Source: CANKHJ01 sp035556495
GTDB taxonomy: Bacteria; Pseudomonadota; Alphaproteobacteria; Rhizobiales; Xanthobacteraceae
Assembly (NCBI GenBank): GCA_035556495.1
Contig: DATMEW010000062.1
Location: 1-16,347, forward strand
Direction: 5' to 3'
DNA length: 16,347 nucleotides
Shown: in pieces, positions 7,747 through 14,352 of the stretch
Layout: every line of letters starts with the position of its first letter
How positions within the stretch are numbered: position 1 is the stretch's first letter
Translations under genes and position numbers: made by a program
The notes under the pieces: generated by a model
Seen by the model: only the letters and a program-made list of their open reading frames with translations
Database searches by the model: none
What the model was told of the DNA's origin: nothing

Positions 7747-7775
7747 ATTCTGACGCCTTTGTCCGCGCATTGCAA
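7747..7775 (-). promoter_or_regulatory. Possible sigma70-type promoter ahead of the propeller-GTPase-sulfatase trio
   Basis: On the minus strand, TTGCAA (7770-7775) and CAGAAT (7747-7752) are separated by 17 bases; each matches four of six positions of the -35 and -10 consensus. It lies in the 130-bp gap 7690-7819, the longest gap in the minus-strand arm, about 60 bases upstream of the ATG at 7689. Nothing else was recognised in that gap. Seen only by pattern, so weak. Confidence 0.3.
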
Positions 7776-7819
7776 AGCCCGGGCGCAGATCTCCGCCGGC
7801 CTCGGTTCCGCACCCCGCG

Positions 7820-8356
7820 TCAGCCCTGAAGATTCCGCGTCATGAAGGCGGCATCGCCACCATAACTGCGCAGGCTCTCCCGCAACGCGGGGGCATCGTC
7901 GATGACAAAACCCTGCCGCCGCCAGAACGGCACGGAGCCATTGACGGCCACCAACGACAGGTTGGGCAGTCCGCCGCCGCGGGCCACATCCGCCAGTTGC
8001 GCGACGATGGCCCGGCCAAGTCCCGTCCCGCGCGCCGCAGGCAACAGGGCGATATCGTGGATGTAGAACGTTTGCGGCGCGGCCGGCAGCGCGCCGAGCA
8101 GGGTGTTCAGCTTCGGCGGGTGGTGGGCATGCCAGGGATGGGAAACGGCATAGGCCACGGCCGCGCCGGCGCTTTCGGCCACAAGGCAACCGCGCGGACA
8201 CAGCCGCAAGCGCTCCGCGAACACCGCTTCGTCCTCGGGATAGCCGGGATGCACCTTGCCTGCGATCTCCATCACGGCGGGAAGATCCGCCGCGGCCATC
8301 GGCCGCCACACGGGCGGAGGAACGGGCCGCGCGGCCGGGTGCGATGGGGCGCTCAT
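7820..8356 (-). CDS. GNAT family N-acetyltransferase
   Basis: 178 aa, one GNAT domain. The acetyl-CoA pyrophosphate loop RGTGLG is at residues 109-114, preceded by the beta-4 strand YIHDIALLP (98-106); the C-terminal NGSVPFWRRQGF (139-150) is the usual GNAT beta-6/beta-7 region. These cytoplasmic enzymes acetylate an amine of a small molecule or protein. A His/Pro-rich stretch, SHPWHAHHPPK (72-82), precedes the catalytic strand. The ATG at 8356 lies six bases after the stop of the VOC gene, so the two are co-transcribed. In a catabolic operon it might acetylate a pathway amine or detoxify an intermediate; the substrate is not predictable. Confidence 0.9.
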   Translation of the reverse strand: MSAPSHPAARPVPPPVWRPMAAADLPAVMEIAGKVHPGYPEDEAVFAERLRLCPRGCLVAESAGAAVAYAVSHPWHAHHPPKLNTLLGALPAAPQTFYIHDIALLPAARGTGLGRAIVAQLADVARGGGLPNLSLVAVNGSVPFWRRQGFVIDDAPALRESLRSYGGDAAFMTRNLQG

Positions 8357-8362
8357 CGCATC

Positions 8363-9313
8363 TCAGGCGTGACCGCGCCGGGAATCGTCGGTCGCGATCT
8401 TCTGCCGTCGCGTGGTGCCGTCGATACCGCCGGCGACTGCCCATTCGGCGAAATTCTCCGGCTTGCGTTCGTGCTGGCGCGGCTTCCAGTTCTCCGTGCA
8501 GTGGTCCTCGTCCGCGTAATATTCCAGCGGCGCGCACAGCGGGTTTTCGAAATACCAGAAATAGGCCGACGAGATCGGATGGCGGCCGGGGCCGATCTCG
8601 GTCTTCCAGCCTTTCTTGCTCATGGCGATGCCGCCGCCGATCACTTCATGAATGTCGGTGAGCGTGAAGGCGACATGGTTGATGCCGGGCTTGCCGGGGC
8701 GGTTGAGCATGAAGATGTTGTGATGCTCGCCGACCGTCTGCGCCCGCAAAAACACGCCGTGGCCGGGATATTCGTCGCTCAGCGCAAAGCCGAGGCCGTC
8801 CATGTAGAAGGCGCGCATCGCCGCAAGGTCATTGGCGAAGACCACGATATGGCCGATGCCGATGGGATGGGCCTGGGTGTGGATCGGCGACGGCGTGTCG
8901 ATGCGCCGGGGATTGCCCGGCGCGTTCACCGGCGTGCCGGCGACATCGACATGCCGGCGCTTGCTGACACGAAAGCCGAGCGTCAGCCCGTTCGGATCGC
9001 GCAGGCGGACGATGCCGTCCGCGCCGGTCTCGACCGGATATTTCGCCTTGAGCGTGGCGAGGGTGGCGTCCAGCCCAGCCTGGGTTTCCGCGCCCCAGAC
9101 GACCTCGCGCAGCGTATTGCCGGCCTCGATGCCCGCCGGCAGGCCGGGCGTGTCGGCCGGCCGCACGATCACCTCGCTGCCGTCGCGGGTCTCATAGCGC
9201 AGCAGCGTCTCGCTCGCCTCCTTCAGCGCCACGCCCCAGTCGTCGAGGAAGCGTTTGGCCTCGTTCATGTCGGCAACGCCGAAGGTCACTGCATCGATGC
9301 CGTTCAGGGCCAT
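8363..9313 (-). CDS. Two-domain VOC protein, extradiol (catechol 2,3-) dioxygenase-like
   Basis: 316 aa, two VOC modules (about 5-118 and 150-270) as in type I extradiol dioxygenases. The C-terminal module carries the 2-His-1-carboxylate metal triad: His155 (IGHIVVF), His213 (INHVAFTL) and Glu264 (APLEYYAD). His198, His245 and Tyr254 sit at the places of the second-sphere residues His195, His241 and Tyr250 of biphenyl dioxygenase BphC, so a competent Fe(II) or Mn(II) ring-cleavage site is likely. A basic 45-residue tail after the domain (271-316) is extra. It starts 25 bases after the stop of the Rieske oxygenase gene; ring hydroxylation followed by meta cleavage is the obvious reading. The true substrate is unknown. 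Confidence 0.9.
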   Translation of the reverse strand: MALNGIDAVTFGVADMNEAKRFLDDWGVALKEASETLLRYETRDGSEVIVRPADTPGLPAGIEAGNTLREVVWGAETQAGLDATLATLKAKYPVETGADGIVRLRDPNGLTLGFRVSKRRHVDVAGTPVNAPGNPRRIDTPSPIHTQAHPIGIGHIVVFANDLAAMRAFYMDGLGFALSDEYPGHGVFLRAQTVGEHHNIFMLNRPGKPGINHVAFTLTDIHEVIGGGIAMSKKGWKTEIGPGRHPISSAYFWYFENPLCAPLEYYADEDHCTENWKPRQHERKPENFAEWAVAGGIDGTTRRQKIATDDSRRGHA

Positions 9314-9338
9314 TGATCCGCTCCTGTCGTGTTATCGC

Positions 9339-10385
9339 TCAGCCGGCCGAGCGGACGGACGAGGCATCTTCCATCGTGACCTGCGCCTTGGCCTTGGTCT
9401 GAAGGATGCGCCGCAGGCGCGTGACGCCGATGTCGTGCTGATAGAGCATCTCGCGGCGGCGGGCATCGTCGGGCATGTGGGTCAGCGCGTCGCGATCCTG
9501 CTCCAGCACATGCCAGTGCCGCGCCTCGAACGCCGCGCGATACAGCAGCCGCCATGCCTCGCGGGCAAGGCCCTGCACGCGGCGCATCCGCCAGAAGAAG
9601 ACGAGACAGTTGTGCTCGTCCACCGGCGTCGTGAAGCCGATGATGCGGAACACCCCGCCGGGACCGCCGGCCGCCGGATAGGGAATATCCAGCCGGCAAT
9701 AGGGCGCGGCGGTCTCGGTCACGAGTTCGGTCCAGTCGAAATTCTCGCCAGACTGAGCGACGCGGGACACGATGAAACCGTTGCCGGTTTCCTCCAGCTT
9801 CATCAGGTCCTGCTTGGCGCCGAAGGCCAGCGTGAAGGAATTGGCGTGAAGGTAGCAGCCGTGCATCGGGTCGGCGAGATTGTCGAGCGCATAACGATAG
9901 TTGCACGACCAGTCCGACACGCAGAGAAAGCCCTCCCATTCGTCGGACAGAAACTCCGCCGGCAGGTCCAGCGGCGGCGCCTTCGGCTGGTCGGCGCTGG
10001 GTACGTATACGAAAACGGCATCCCGCGCTTCCGACACCTCATAGGCCGCGATGGGCCGGCGGCCTTCCAGCGCGCAGTCCGGCATCGCCGGCACGCGGGT
10101 GACGAGGCCGGTGCCGTCCAGCATCACGCCGTGATAGCGGCAGGCGATCTGCCCTTCATGGACCTCGCCGCGCGACAGCCGCGCCCCGCGATGAGGGCAG
10201 AAGTCCTCCACGCATTGCAGCTTGCCGCCCTCGTCGCGCCACAGCACGAGATCGCGGCCCATCAGCCGCACGGCATGGGGCGCGCCGCGCACCTGAACGG
10301 ACTTGGCGACCGCATACCACTGGCCGAGAAGCCCCTGATTGATTCGCGTTTCGATCCGGTCCGCGATTGTTTCCATGGTCGTCAT
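9339..10385 (-). CDS. Rieske [2Fe-2S] non-haem iron oxygenase, alpha subunit (copy 1)
   Basis: 348 aa from the chosen start. The Rieske centre CPH (Cys63, His65) and CRYH (Cys82, His85) binds [2Fe-2S]; the catalytic domain has NLADPMHGCYLH, giving bridging Asp172 and iron ligands His175 and His180, with Asp297 in LEQD as the probable third ligand. Size and pattern fit the phthalate 4,5-dioxygenase/vanillate demethylase branch, which works as an alpha-only oxygenase with a separate reductase. No beta subunit, ferredoxin or reductase is present in the window. An ATG four codons upstream (10397) is possible, but a good GGAGG sits inside that stretch, five bases before the ATG at 10385. It is a close paralogue of the enzyme at 14962. 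It lies between the RidA-like and VOC genes. Confidence 0.94.
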   Translation of the reverse strand: MTTMETIADRIETRINQGLLGQWYAVAKSVQVRGAPHAVRLMGRDLVLWRDEGGKLQCVEDFCPHRGARLSRGEVHEGQIACRYHGVMLDGTGLVTRVPAMPDCALEGRRPIAAYEVSEARDAVFVYVPSADQPKAPPLDLPAEFLSDEWEGFLCVSDWSCNYRYALDNLADPMHGCYLHANSFTLAFGAKQDLMKLEETGNGFIVSRVAQSGENFDWTELVTETAAPYCRLDIPYPAAGGPGGVFRIIGFTTPVDEHNCLVFFWRMRRVQGLAREAWRLLYRAAFEARHWHVLEQDRDALTHMPDDARRREMLYQHDIGVTRLRRILQTKAKAQVTMEDASSVRSAG

Positions 10386-10390
10386 CAACG

Positions 10391-10395
10391 CCTCC
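10391..10395 (-). promoter_or_regulatory. Ribosome-binding site that decides the start of Rieske copy 1
   Basis: On the minus strand GGAGG lies five bases ahead of the ATG at 10385. It overlaps the codons after an upstream ATG at 10397, which itself has no Shine-Dalgarno sequence. This favours the shorter 348-aa product, whose Met-Thr start also matches that of the paralogue at 14962. Confidence 0.6.
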
Positions 10396-10422
10396 ATGAG
10401 ACATCAGAATCGTTGGGGATAT

Positions 10423-10824
10423 TCACCTGTCGCGCGATGCCAGCACCGCGATGGCTTCGATCTCGATCTTCAACGCCGGGTCGACGAAACCGGACACCTG
10501 CACCATCGTCGAACATGGCGCCGGCTCCGCCGTGAAGAATTCGCGCCGCACGGCGGAGATGGCCGGCCGCTGGGAGAGGTCCGTGGCGAAGATCGTGAGC
10601 TTCACGACATCCGCCATGGTCCCGCCCGCGGCATCGACCAGCACCGCGATCTTCATCAGCGCCTGGCGGGTCTGGTCCGCCATGGTGCCGTCGCCCAGCA
10701 GACCGCCGCCCGGCGCGCCGGCATGCTGGCCGGAGATATAAAGCGTGTTCCCCGCCCGCAGGCAGTTGGAGAACAGGTTGCCCGGAGGCTCCGGCACCTG
10801 CGCGGTGGTGATCCGTTCAAGCAT
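10423..10824 (-). CDS. RidA (YjgF/YER057c/UK114) family protein
   Basis: 133 aa, the usual size for this trimeric enamine/imine deaminase fold. Recognisable blocks are LYISGQ (28-33), DQTRQALMKIAVLVDAAGG (50-68), ADVVKLTIFATDL (71-83) and the C-terminal KIEIEAIAV (119-127) with its conserved Glu. The catalytic Arg of true RidA (PARS-type motif) is absent: the segment reads PAPCSTMVQV (101-110), so this belongs to one of the divergent Rid subfamilies often found in catabolic operons and may have a different reaction. The frame continues upstream to 10968, but ATG 10824 has GGAGG five bases ahead and matches the family N-terminus. It lies between the binding-protein gene (28-bp gap) and the Rieske gene. 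Confidence 0.92.
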   Translation of the reverse strand: MLERITTAQVPEPPGNLFSNCLRAGNTLYISGQHAGAPGGGLLGDGTMADQTRQALMKIAVLVDAAGGTMADVVKLTIFATDLSQRPAISAVRREFFTAEPAPCSTMVQVSGFVDPALKIEIEAIAVLASRDR

Positions 10825-10852
10825 CGACGCCTCCGGCGCGCTCGCGTCCGCG

Positions 10853-11872
10853 CTACTGCACGAACTGGTTGGTGTAGAGATCGTCCAGCGGCTGGGCGGA
10901 CGGGATGAAGCGTTCCTTGACATAGAATTTCTGCACCGCATCCATCCGCGCCGGGTCCACCGCGCCAAGCACCTTCTGGCCCTTGTAGGTCCGCTCGGTA
11001 TAGTTGGTCAGAACCTTGGTCATCAGGTCTTCCTGGCCCTTGAAGGACGGCGACGCCTCCACATAAGCCTTTGCGGCCTTGGCCGGATCGTCCATCACAT
11101 ACTTCATGCCCTTGAGCGTCGCCTGAACGATGGCCCTCACCATCTCGGGCCGCTTGGCGATGCTCTCGTCGGAGGCGAGGATCGCCTGCGCCATGGACTG
11201 GAAGGCGTCGCCGGTGGGGATCGCCACCACGCCGTCGCCGAGCGCTTCCTTCACATCGACTTCCCAGTCCGGCGTGCAGGCGCAGGCGTCCACGGTGCCG
11301 GCGATCAGCAGCTTGGTCACGGCTGCGGGACCGACAGCCTGTGCGTCCACGTCGTTCTTGGTGATGCCCTTGGAGGCGAGCGCGCCCAGCATGGCGAAAT
11401 AGGTGGTGTCCTGGAAGGCCATCACCGAGACCTTCTTGCCTTTGAGGTCCTCGAGCTTGCCGATGCCCCTATCCTTGCGGCCGACCACGGTGGTCATGGC
11501 GCCGCCGCCCATCAGGCCGACGACCTTCACCGGCACGCCGTTGCCGCGCACGATGATCGGCGTGTCGCCGATCGCGCCGCCGATCGCCGCATTGCCGACG
11601 CCGACCTGCTTGGCGACATCGACGCCGCCGCGCGCGACGACGAATTCGACGTCATAGCCGGCATCCTTGTAGTAGCCGAGATGCTGGGCCAGCACCCATG
11701 GCGCGAAGGCCGGCAGGCTGGGCGGGGCGGGCAGCAGATAGGTGATCTTCTCCAGCTTCTTCTCGTCTTTCTTGTTTTGCGCCTGCGCGTGGCCGGACAG
11801 CGTGCCGGCCATCAGCGCGACAGCCCCGAGTGCGGCCGCACCGGATTTCAGTTTCGAAAACGTGACGCTCAT
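10853..11872 (-). CDS. ABC transporter periplasmic substrate-binding protein (NMT1/SsuA type)
   Basis: 339 aa. A Sec signal peptide is clear: basic start MSVTFSKLK, hydrophobic core 11-24 and an AQA cleavage site around 31-32, so the protein is periplasmic. The mature part shows the NMT1/THI5-like pattern: ITYLLPAPPSLPAFAPWVLA (43-62), LGYYKDAGYDVEFV (65-78), QVGVGNAAIG, and GVDV/IVRGNGVPVKVVG. Relatives deliver taurine, alkyl- or aryl-sulfonates, nitrate or pyrimidines. An ACACTPDWE segment with two Cys (197, 199) lies near the hinge. The frame is open to 12082 but ATG 11872 follows a GGGAG ribosome-binding site and begins the signal peptide. The matching ATPase and permease are encoded divergently from 12681. 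Confidence 0.94.
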   Translation of the reverse strand: MSVTFSKLKSGAAALGAVALMAGTLSGHAQAQNKKDEKKLEKITYLLPAPPSLPAFAPWVLAQHLGYYKDAGYDVEFVVARGGVDVAKQVGVGNAAIGGAIGDTPIIVRGNGVPVKVVGLMGGGAMTTVVGRKDRGIGKLEDLKGKKVSVMAFQDTTYFAMLGALASKGITKNDVDAQAVGPAAVTKLLIAGTVDACACTPDWEVDVKEALGDGVVAIPTGDAFQSMAQAILASDESIAKRPEMVRAIVQATLKGMKYVMDDPAKAAKAYVEASPSFKGQEDLMTKVLTNYTERTYKGQKVLGAVDPARMDAVQKFYVKERFIPSAQPLDDLYTNQFVQ

Positions 11873-11915
11873 TACCAAAGCTCCCTTCGTGGAAAGATCG
11901 GCCGGAAGGCCCCCT

Positions 11916-12272
11916 TCATCGGTCTTTCGAGGTTGAGACCCTTTTCTTGTTCTTCTTGTCCTTGGGCGCGGCTTTCGCCTCGCGCCATTCCCGCGCCAGC
12001 CTCTGCCGGACGGGCACGAAATCGTAGGTCGGGTAGAAATCCGTGGTGAAAACGCCCCAGGCGGACCGCTCGATCTCGACATTCACGACATTGAGCAGGC
12101 GGACGGGCAGACGGAGCGTGACGATCTGCCCGAGGCCCATGGCCACGGTCCAGCTCACGATTTCCACGCCTTGGGGCGGAAACCGCTCCCACCACCCCGC
12201 ATCGGACAGGCGGCCCTGGAGACCCTCGAGATTCTGGCCTTGATCGTGTTTCAGCACGATCGTCAGCAACAT
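11916..12272 (-). CDS. Small conserved protein of unknown function
   Basis: 118 aa from ATG 12272 (126 aa if the GTG at 12296 is used). It starts with the strand MLLTIVLKHDQ, then an amphipathic region LEGLQGRL and PPQGVEIVSW, then GLGQIVTLRLP, ERSAWGVFTTDFYPTYDF, and ends in a Lys/Arg-rich tail (about 100-118). The alternating strand/helix pattern suggests a small ferredoxin-like alpha/beta fold. No enzyme motif, signal peptide or membrane segment is seen, and I do not know a function. It is the first gene of the minus-strand arm, 43 bp before the binding-protein gene, and faces the small gene at 12371 across the divergent promoter region. The long GTG form has a weak GGA ahead of it; the ATG form fits the protein start better. 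Confidence 0.75.
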   Translation of the reverse strand: MLLTIVLKHDQGQNLEGLQGRLSDAGWWERFPPQGVEIVSWTVAMGLGQIVTLRLPVRLLNVVNVEIERSAWGVFTTDFYPTYDFVPVRQRLAREWREAKAAPKDKKNKKRVSTSKDR

Positions 12273-12296
12273 TGTGTCTTCGACAGGCTCAGTCAC

Positions 12297-12370
12297 GGGA
12301 CATTTCCGTCGCCAGATTGACTCTCACTGGAACGATGTTAACGTGTTCATAAGCGAACGCAAGGTTCAAA
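12297..12370. promoter_or_regulatory. Divergent promoter/operator region
   Basis: This short space separates the two divergent gene arms and is less GC-rich than its surroundings. It holds a TTGACT (12317-12322) that could be a -35 box for the + strand arm with a poor TAACGT (12339-12344) 16 bases on, a GTTAAC palindrome (12337-12342) and an inverted repeat GTTC-N6-GAAC (12345-12358). One of the palindromes may bind a regulator controlling both arms; no regulator gene is present in the window. Confidence 0.4.
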
Positions 12371-12715
12371 ATGGACGCGGCTCCAGAAGCGGCGTCTCGG
12401 ACAGGAAGGACGCCCATGGCATCTGCCTCAGCCACCCCGTCGCCCACCCGCGCCGCTCATCATGACGATCTGGTCCATCAAAGCCGGGGCCGCCCGCTCA
12501 CCGAGCTGGAACAGGGCCTGGCCACGGCGCTGGAGCGCATCTTCGCGACCGGCCAGCACGATTTCGACAAAGTAGCCGAGGCGCTGCAGCGGGACGGGGT
12601 GCCGCGCCCGTCCGGCGCTTCAGGCGGCTGGACCACGGCCGTCCTGGAAGACGAACTGAAATCCATCAACGCCTCGCTGGATGCCGCCTATGCAGAACAC
12701 GGCTTCGGTCCTTGA
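12371..12715 (+). CDS. Small recombinase-like helix domain protein
   Basis: 114 aa; alternatively 99 aa from ATG 12416, as both starts have good purine-rich ribosome-binding sites (AAGG and GGAAGG). The C-terminal half, from LTELEQGLATALERIF through VAEALQRDGVPRPSG and GWTTAVLEDELKSI, reads like the helix-turn-helix of the serine-recombinase 'recombinase' domain, where NxRGxPTPxGxxW recurs, but there is no resolvase catalytic domain. Such stand-alone pieces are known as recombinase-like helix domain proteins and occur beside catabolic ABC transporters; their job is unknown. The N-terminal 35 residues are Ala/Ser/Thr/Pro-rich and probably disordered. It is first on the right arm and its last 35 bases overlap the ABC ATPase gene in another frame, so translation is probably coupled. 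Confidence 0.78.
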   Translation: MDAAPEAASRTGRTPMASASATPSPTRAAHHDDLVHQSRGRPLTELEQGLATALERIFATGQHDFDKVAEALQRDGVPRPSGASGGWTTAVLEDELKSINASLDAAYAEHGFGP

Positions 12716-13478
12716 TCTCGTCGAGGTCACCCGGCGCTTCCGGGCGCCCAACGGCGCGGGCGAGCTGACCGCCATCGAGCAGGTCAGCCTCTCCGTGCGG
12801 CCCGGCGAGTTCGTCGCGGTGGTCGGCCCGTCCGGCTGCGGCAAGAGCACCATCCTGAACCTCGTCTCCGGCCTCGACCGGCCGAGCGAGGGGGGAATCG
12901 TGCTCAACGGCCAGCCGGTGGAGGGTCCCAACCCCAGCGTCGGCTTCATGTTGCAGAAGGACCTGCTGCTGCCCTGGCGCAGCATCGTCCACAACGTGGA
13001 ATTCGGCCTGGAGGCGCGCGGCCTGAGCCGGGGCGAGCGGCGCGAGCGCGCCTTGCGCGAACTCAAGCGCTGCCGGCTCGAAGACTTCGCCGCCAGCTAC
13101 CCCTATCAGCTCTCCGGCGGCATGCGGCAGCGCGCGGCGCTGGCGCGGACGCTGGCCATCGAACCGGCGATCGTATTGCTGGACGAGCCATTCTCCGCGC
13201 TCGACGCCCAGACCAAGCTGATCCTCCAGCGCAGCTTCGCCAACACCATCGCCACCTCCGGGATCACCACGCTGCTCATCACCCACGACCTGCTGGAAGC
13301 GGTGACGATGTCCGACCGCATCCTGGTCATGAGCGAGCGGCCGGGGCGGATCATCGACGAGATCGTCGTGGACCTGCCCGAGCGCGACAATCCCATGCAC
13401 CGGATGGGTTCGCCGAAGACCAAGCAATATGTCGATCATCTGATGGCCACCCTCCATCTCGAGGAGAAAGCCGCGTGA
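12681..13478 (+). CDS. ABC transporter ATPase (SsuB/TauB-type)
   Basis: 265 aa. All nucleotide-binding motifs are intact: Walker A GPSGCGKST (49-57), Q-loop FMLQKD (Gln92), signature LSGGMRQR (144-151), Walker B IVLLDEP with Glu169, D-loop SALDAQ (172-177) and the switch His202 in LITHD. The protein is a peripheral inner-membrane subunit powering uptake with the permease at 13475 and the binding protein encoded on the opposite strand at 11872. The family pattern (nitrate/sulfonate/taurine importers) agrees with the NMT1-type binding protein. The start ATG lies within the preceding small gene; a second ATG at 12690 would shorten it by three residues. The stop overlaps the permease start by four bases (GTGA). 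Confidence 0.95.
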   Translation: MPPMQNTASVLDLVEVTRRFRAPNGAGELTAIEQVSLSVRPGEFVAVVGPSGCGKSTILNLVSGLDRPSEGGIVLNGQPVEGPNPSVGFMLQKDLLLPWRSIVHNVEFGLEARGLSRGERRERALRELKRCRLEDFAASYPYQLSGGMRQRAALARTLAIEPAIVLLDEPFSALDAQTKLILQRSFANTIATSGITTLLITHDLLEAVTMSDRILVMSERPGRIIDEIVVDLPERDNPMHRMGSPKTKQYVDHLMATLHLEEKAA

Positions 13479-14329
13479 GCGCACCCGACATCATTGATGC
13501 GCAGGCCACCGCCCGGCCCACCAGCCCGCCGGAACGCAACCGCGTCTTCGTCGCGCCGACGCTGAGCGGCAACCACATGGCCATTCTGGGCAGCCTCGCC
13601 TTCGGCGTCGTCTTCCTGCTCGCCTGGCAGTTCCTGCCGCCGGCGCTCGGCGTGCCGCCCTATATCATTCCGACGGTGACGGACCTTGTAACCGAGTTCG
13701 GCCGCATGGCCGAACGCGAACGGCTGATCTTCCACACCAGCTCCACCTTCTTCATCGGCACCATCGGCTTCATCATCGGCAGCCTGCTCGGCGCGGCCAT
13801 CGGCTATGCGCTCGGCATGTCCACGCTGCTGGAGAAGGTGCTGTCGCCCTATCTGCTCGGGCTTCAGATCGCCCCGAAGGTCGCTTTCGCGCCGCTGTTC
13901 ATCATGTGGTTCGGCTACAATGCCTGGCCCAAGCTGGTCGTGACCATTCTGGTCGTATTCTTCCCGATCCTCGTCAACGTGCTGCAATCCATGAAGACCG
14001 TGGACCGGGACATGATCAACCTCGCCCGCGCCTACAGCATGAGCCGCTGGCAGATCTTCTGGAAGATCGAGGTGCCCGCCTCCATGCCGGCGCTGATGGC
14101 AGGGCTGCGCATCGGCGCGACGCTCGCCGTGATCGGCGTCACCGTCGGCGAACTGGTCGGCGGCAACACCGGCCTCGGCTATCTCATCACCTTCGGCGAA
14201 GGGCAGGCCAACACCGCGATGGTGTTCAACGCCATCATTCTGCTCACCCTCGTCGGTATCATTCTTTATGCCGCAGTCGCCGCGCTGGAAGCGCGCGTCC
14301 TGCACTATATTCCGCGCGCCCAGCGCTAA
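13475..14329 (+). CDS. ABC transporter permease (SsuC/TauC-type)
   Basis: 284 aa, GTG start overlapping the ATPase stop. About six membrane segments can be read: 36-56, 91-113, 127-147, 154-172, 208-228 and 249-270. The cytoplasmic EAA-type coupling loop lies at about 182-201, reading NLARAYSMSRWQIFWKIEVP, then the PALMAGLRIG helix, the hallmark of BPD_transp_1 permeases. It would form the homodimeric channel of the importer. The N-terminal 30 residues are polar, Pro/Thr-rich and probably cytoplasmic. A cupin gene follows 23 bp downstream. Confidence 0.94.
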   Translation: MSAPDIIDAQATARPTSPPERNRVFVAPTLSGNHMAILGSLAFGVVFLLAWQFLPPALGVPPYIIPTVTDLVTEFGRMAERERLIFHTSSTFFIGTIGFIIGSLLGAAIGYALGMSTLLEKVLSPYLLGLQIAPKVAFAPLFIMWFGYNAWPKLVVTILVVFFPILVNVLQSMKTVDRDMINLARAYSMSRWQIFWKIEVPASMPALMAGLRIGATLAVIGVTVGELVGGNTGLGYLITFGEGQANTAMVFNAIILLTLVGIILYAAVAALEARVLHYIPRAQR

Positions 14330-14352
14330 CCGGGAGAAAGAAGAGGTCCGTC

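Noticed and set aside
11873..12082. Possible 70-residue N-terminal extension of the substrate-binding protein
   Set aside because: It overlaps the small conserved gene, is Arg/Pro/Ser-rich, and would bury the signal peptide that begins at the ATG at 11872.
12666..13484. Minus-strand open frame spanning the ABC ATPase gene
   Set aside because: All nucleotide-binding motifs are on the + strand; the antisense product is low complexity.
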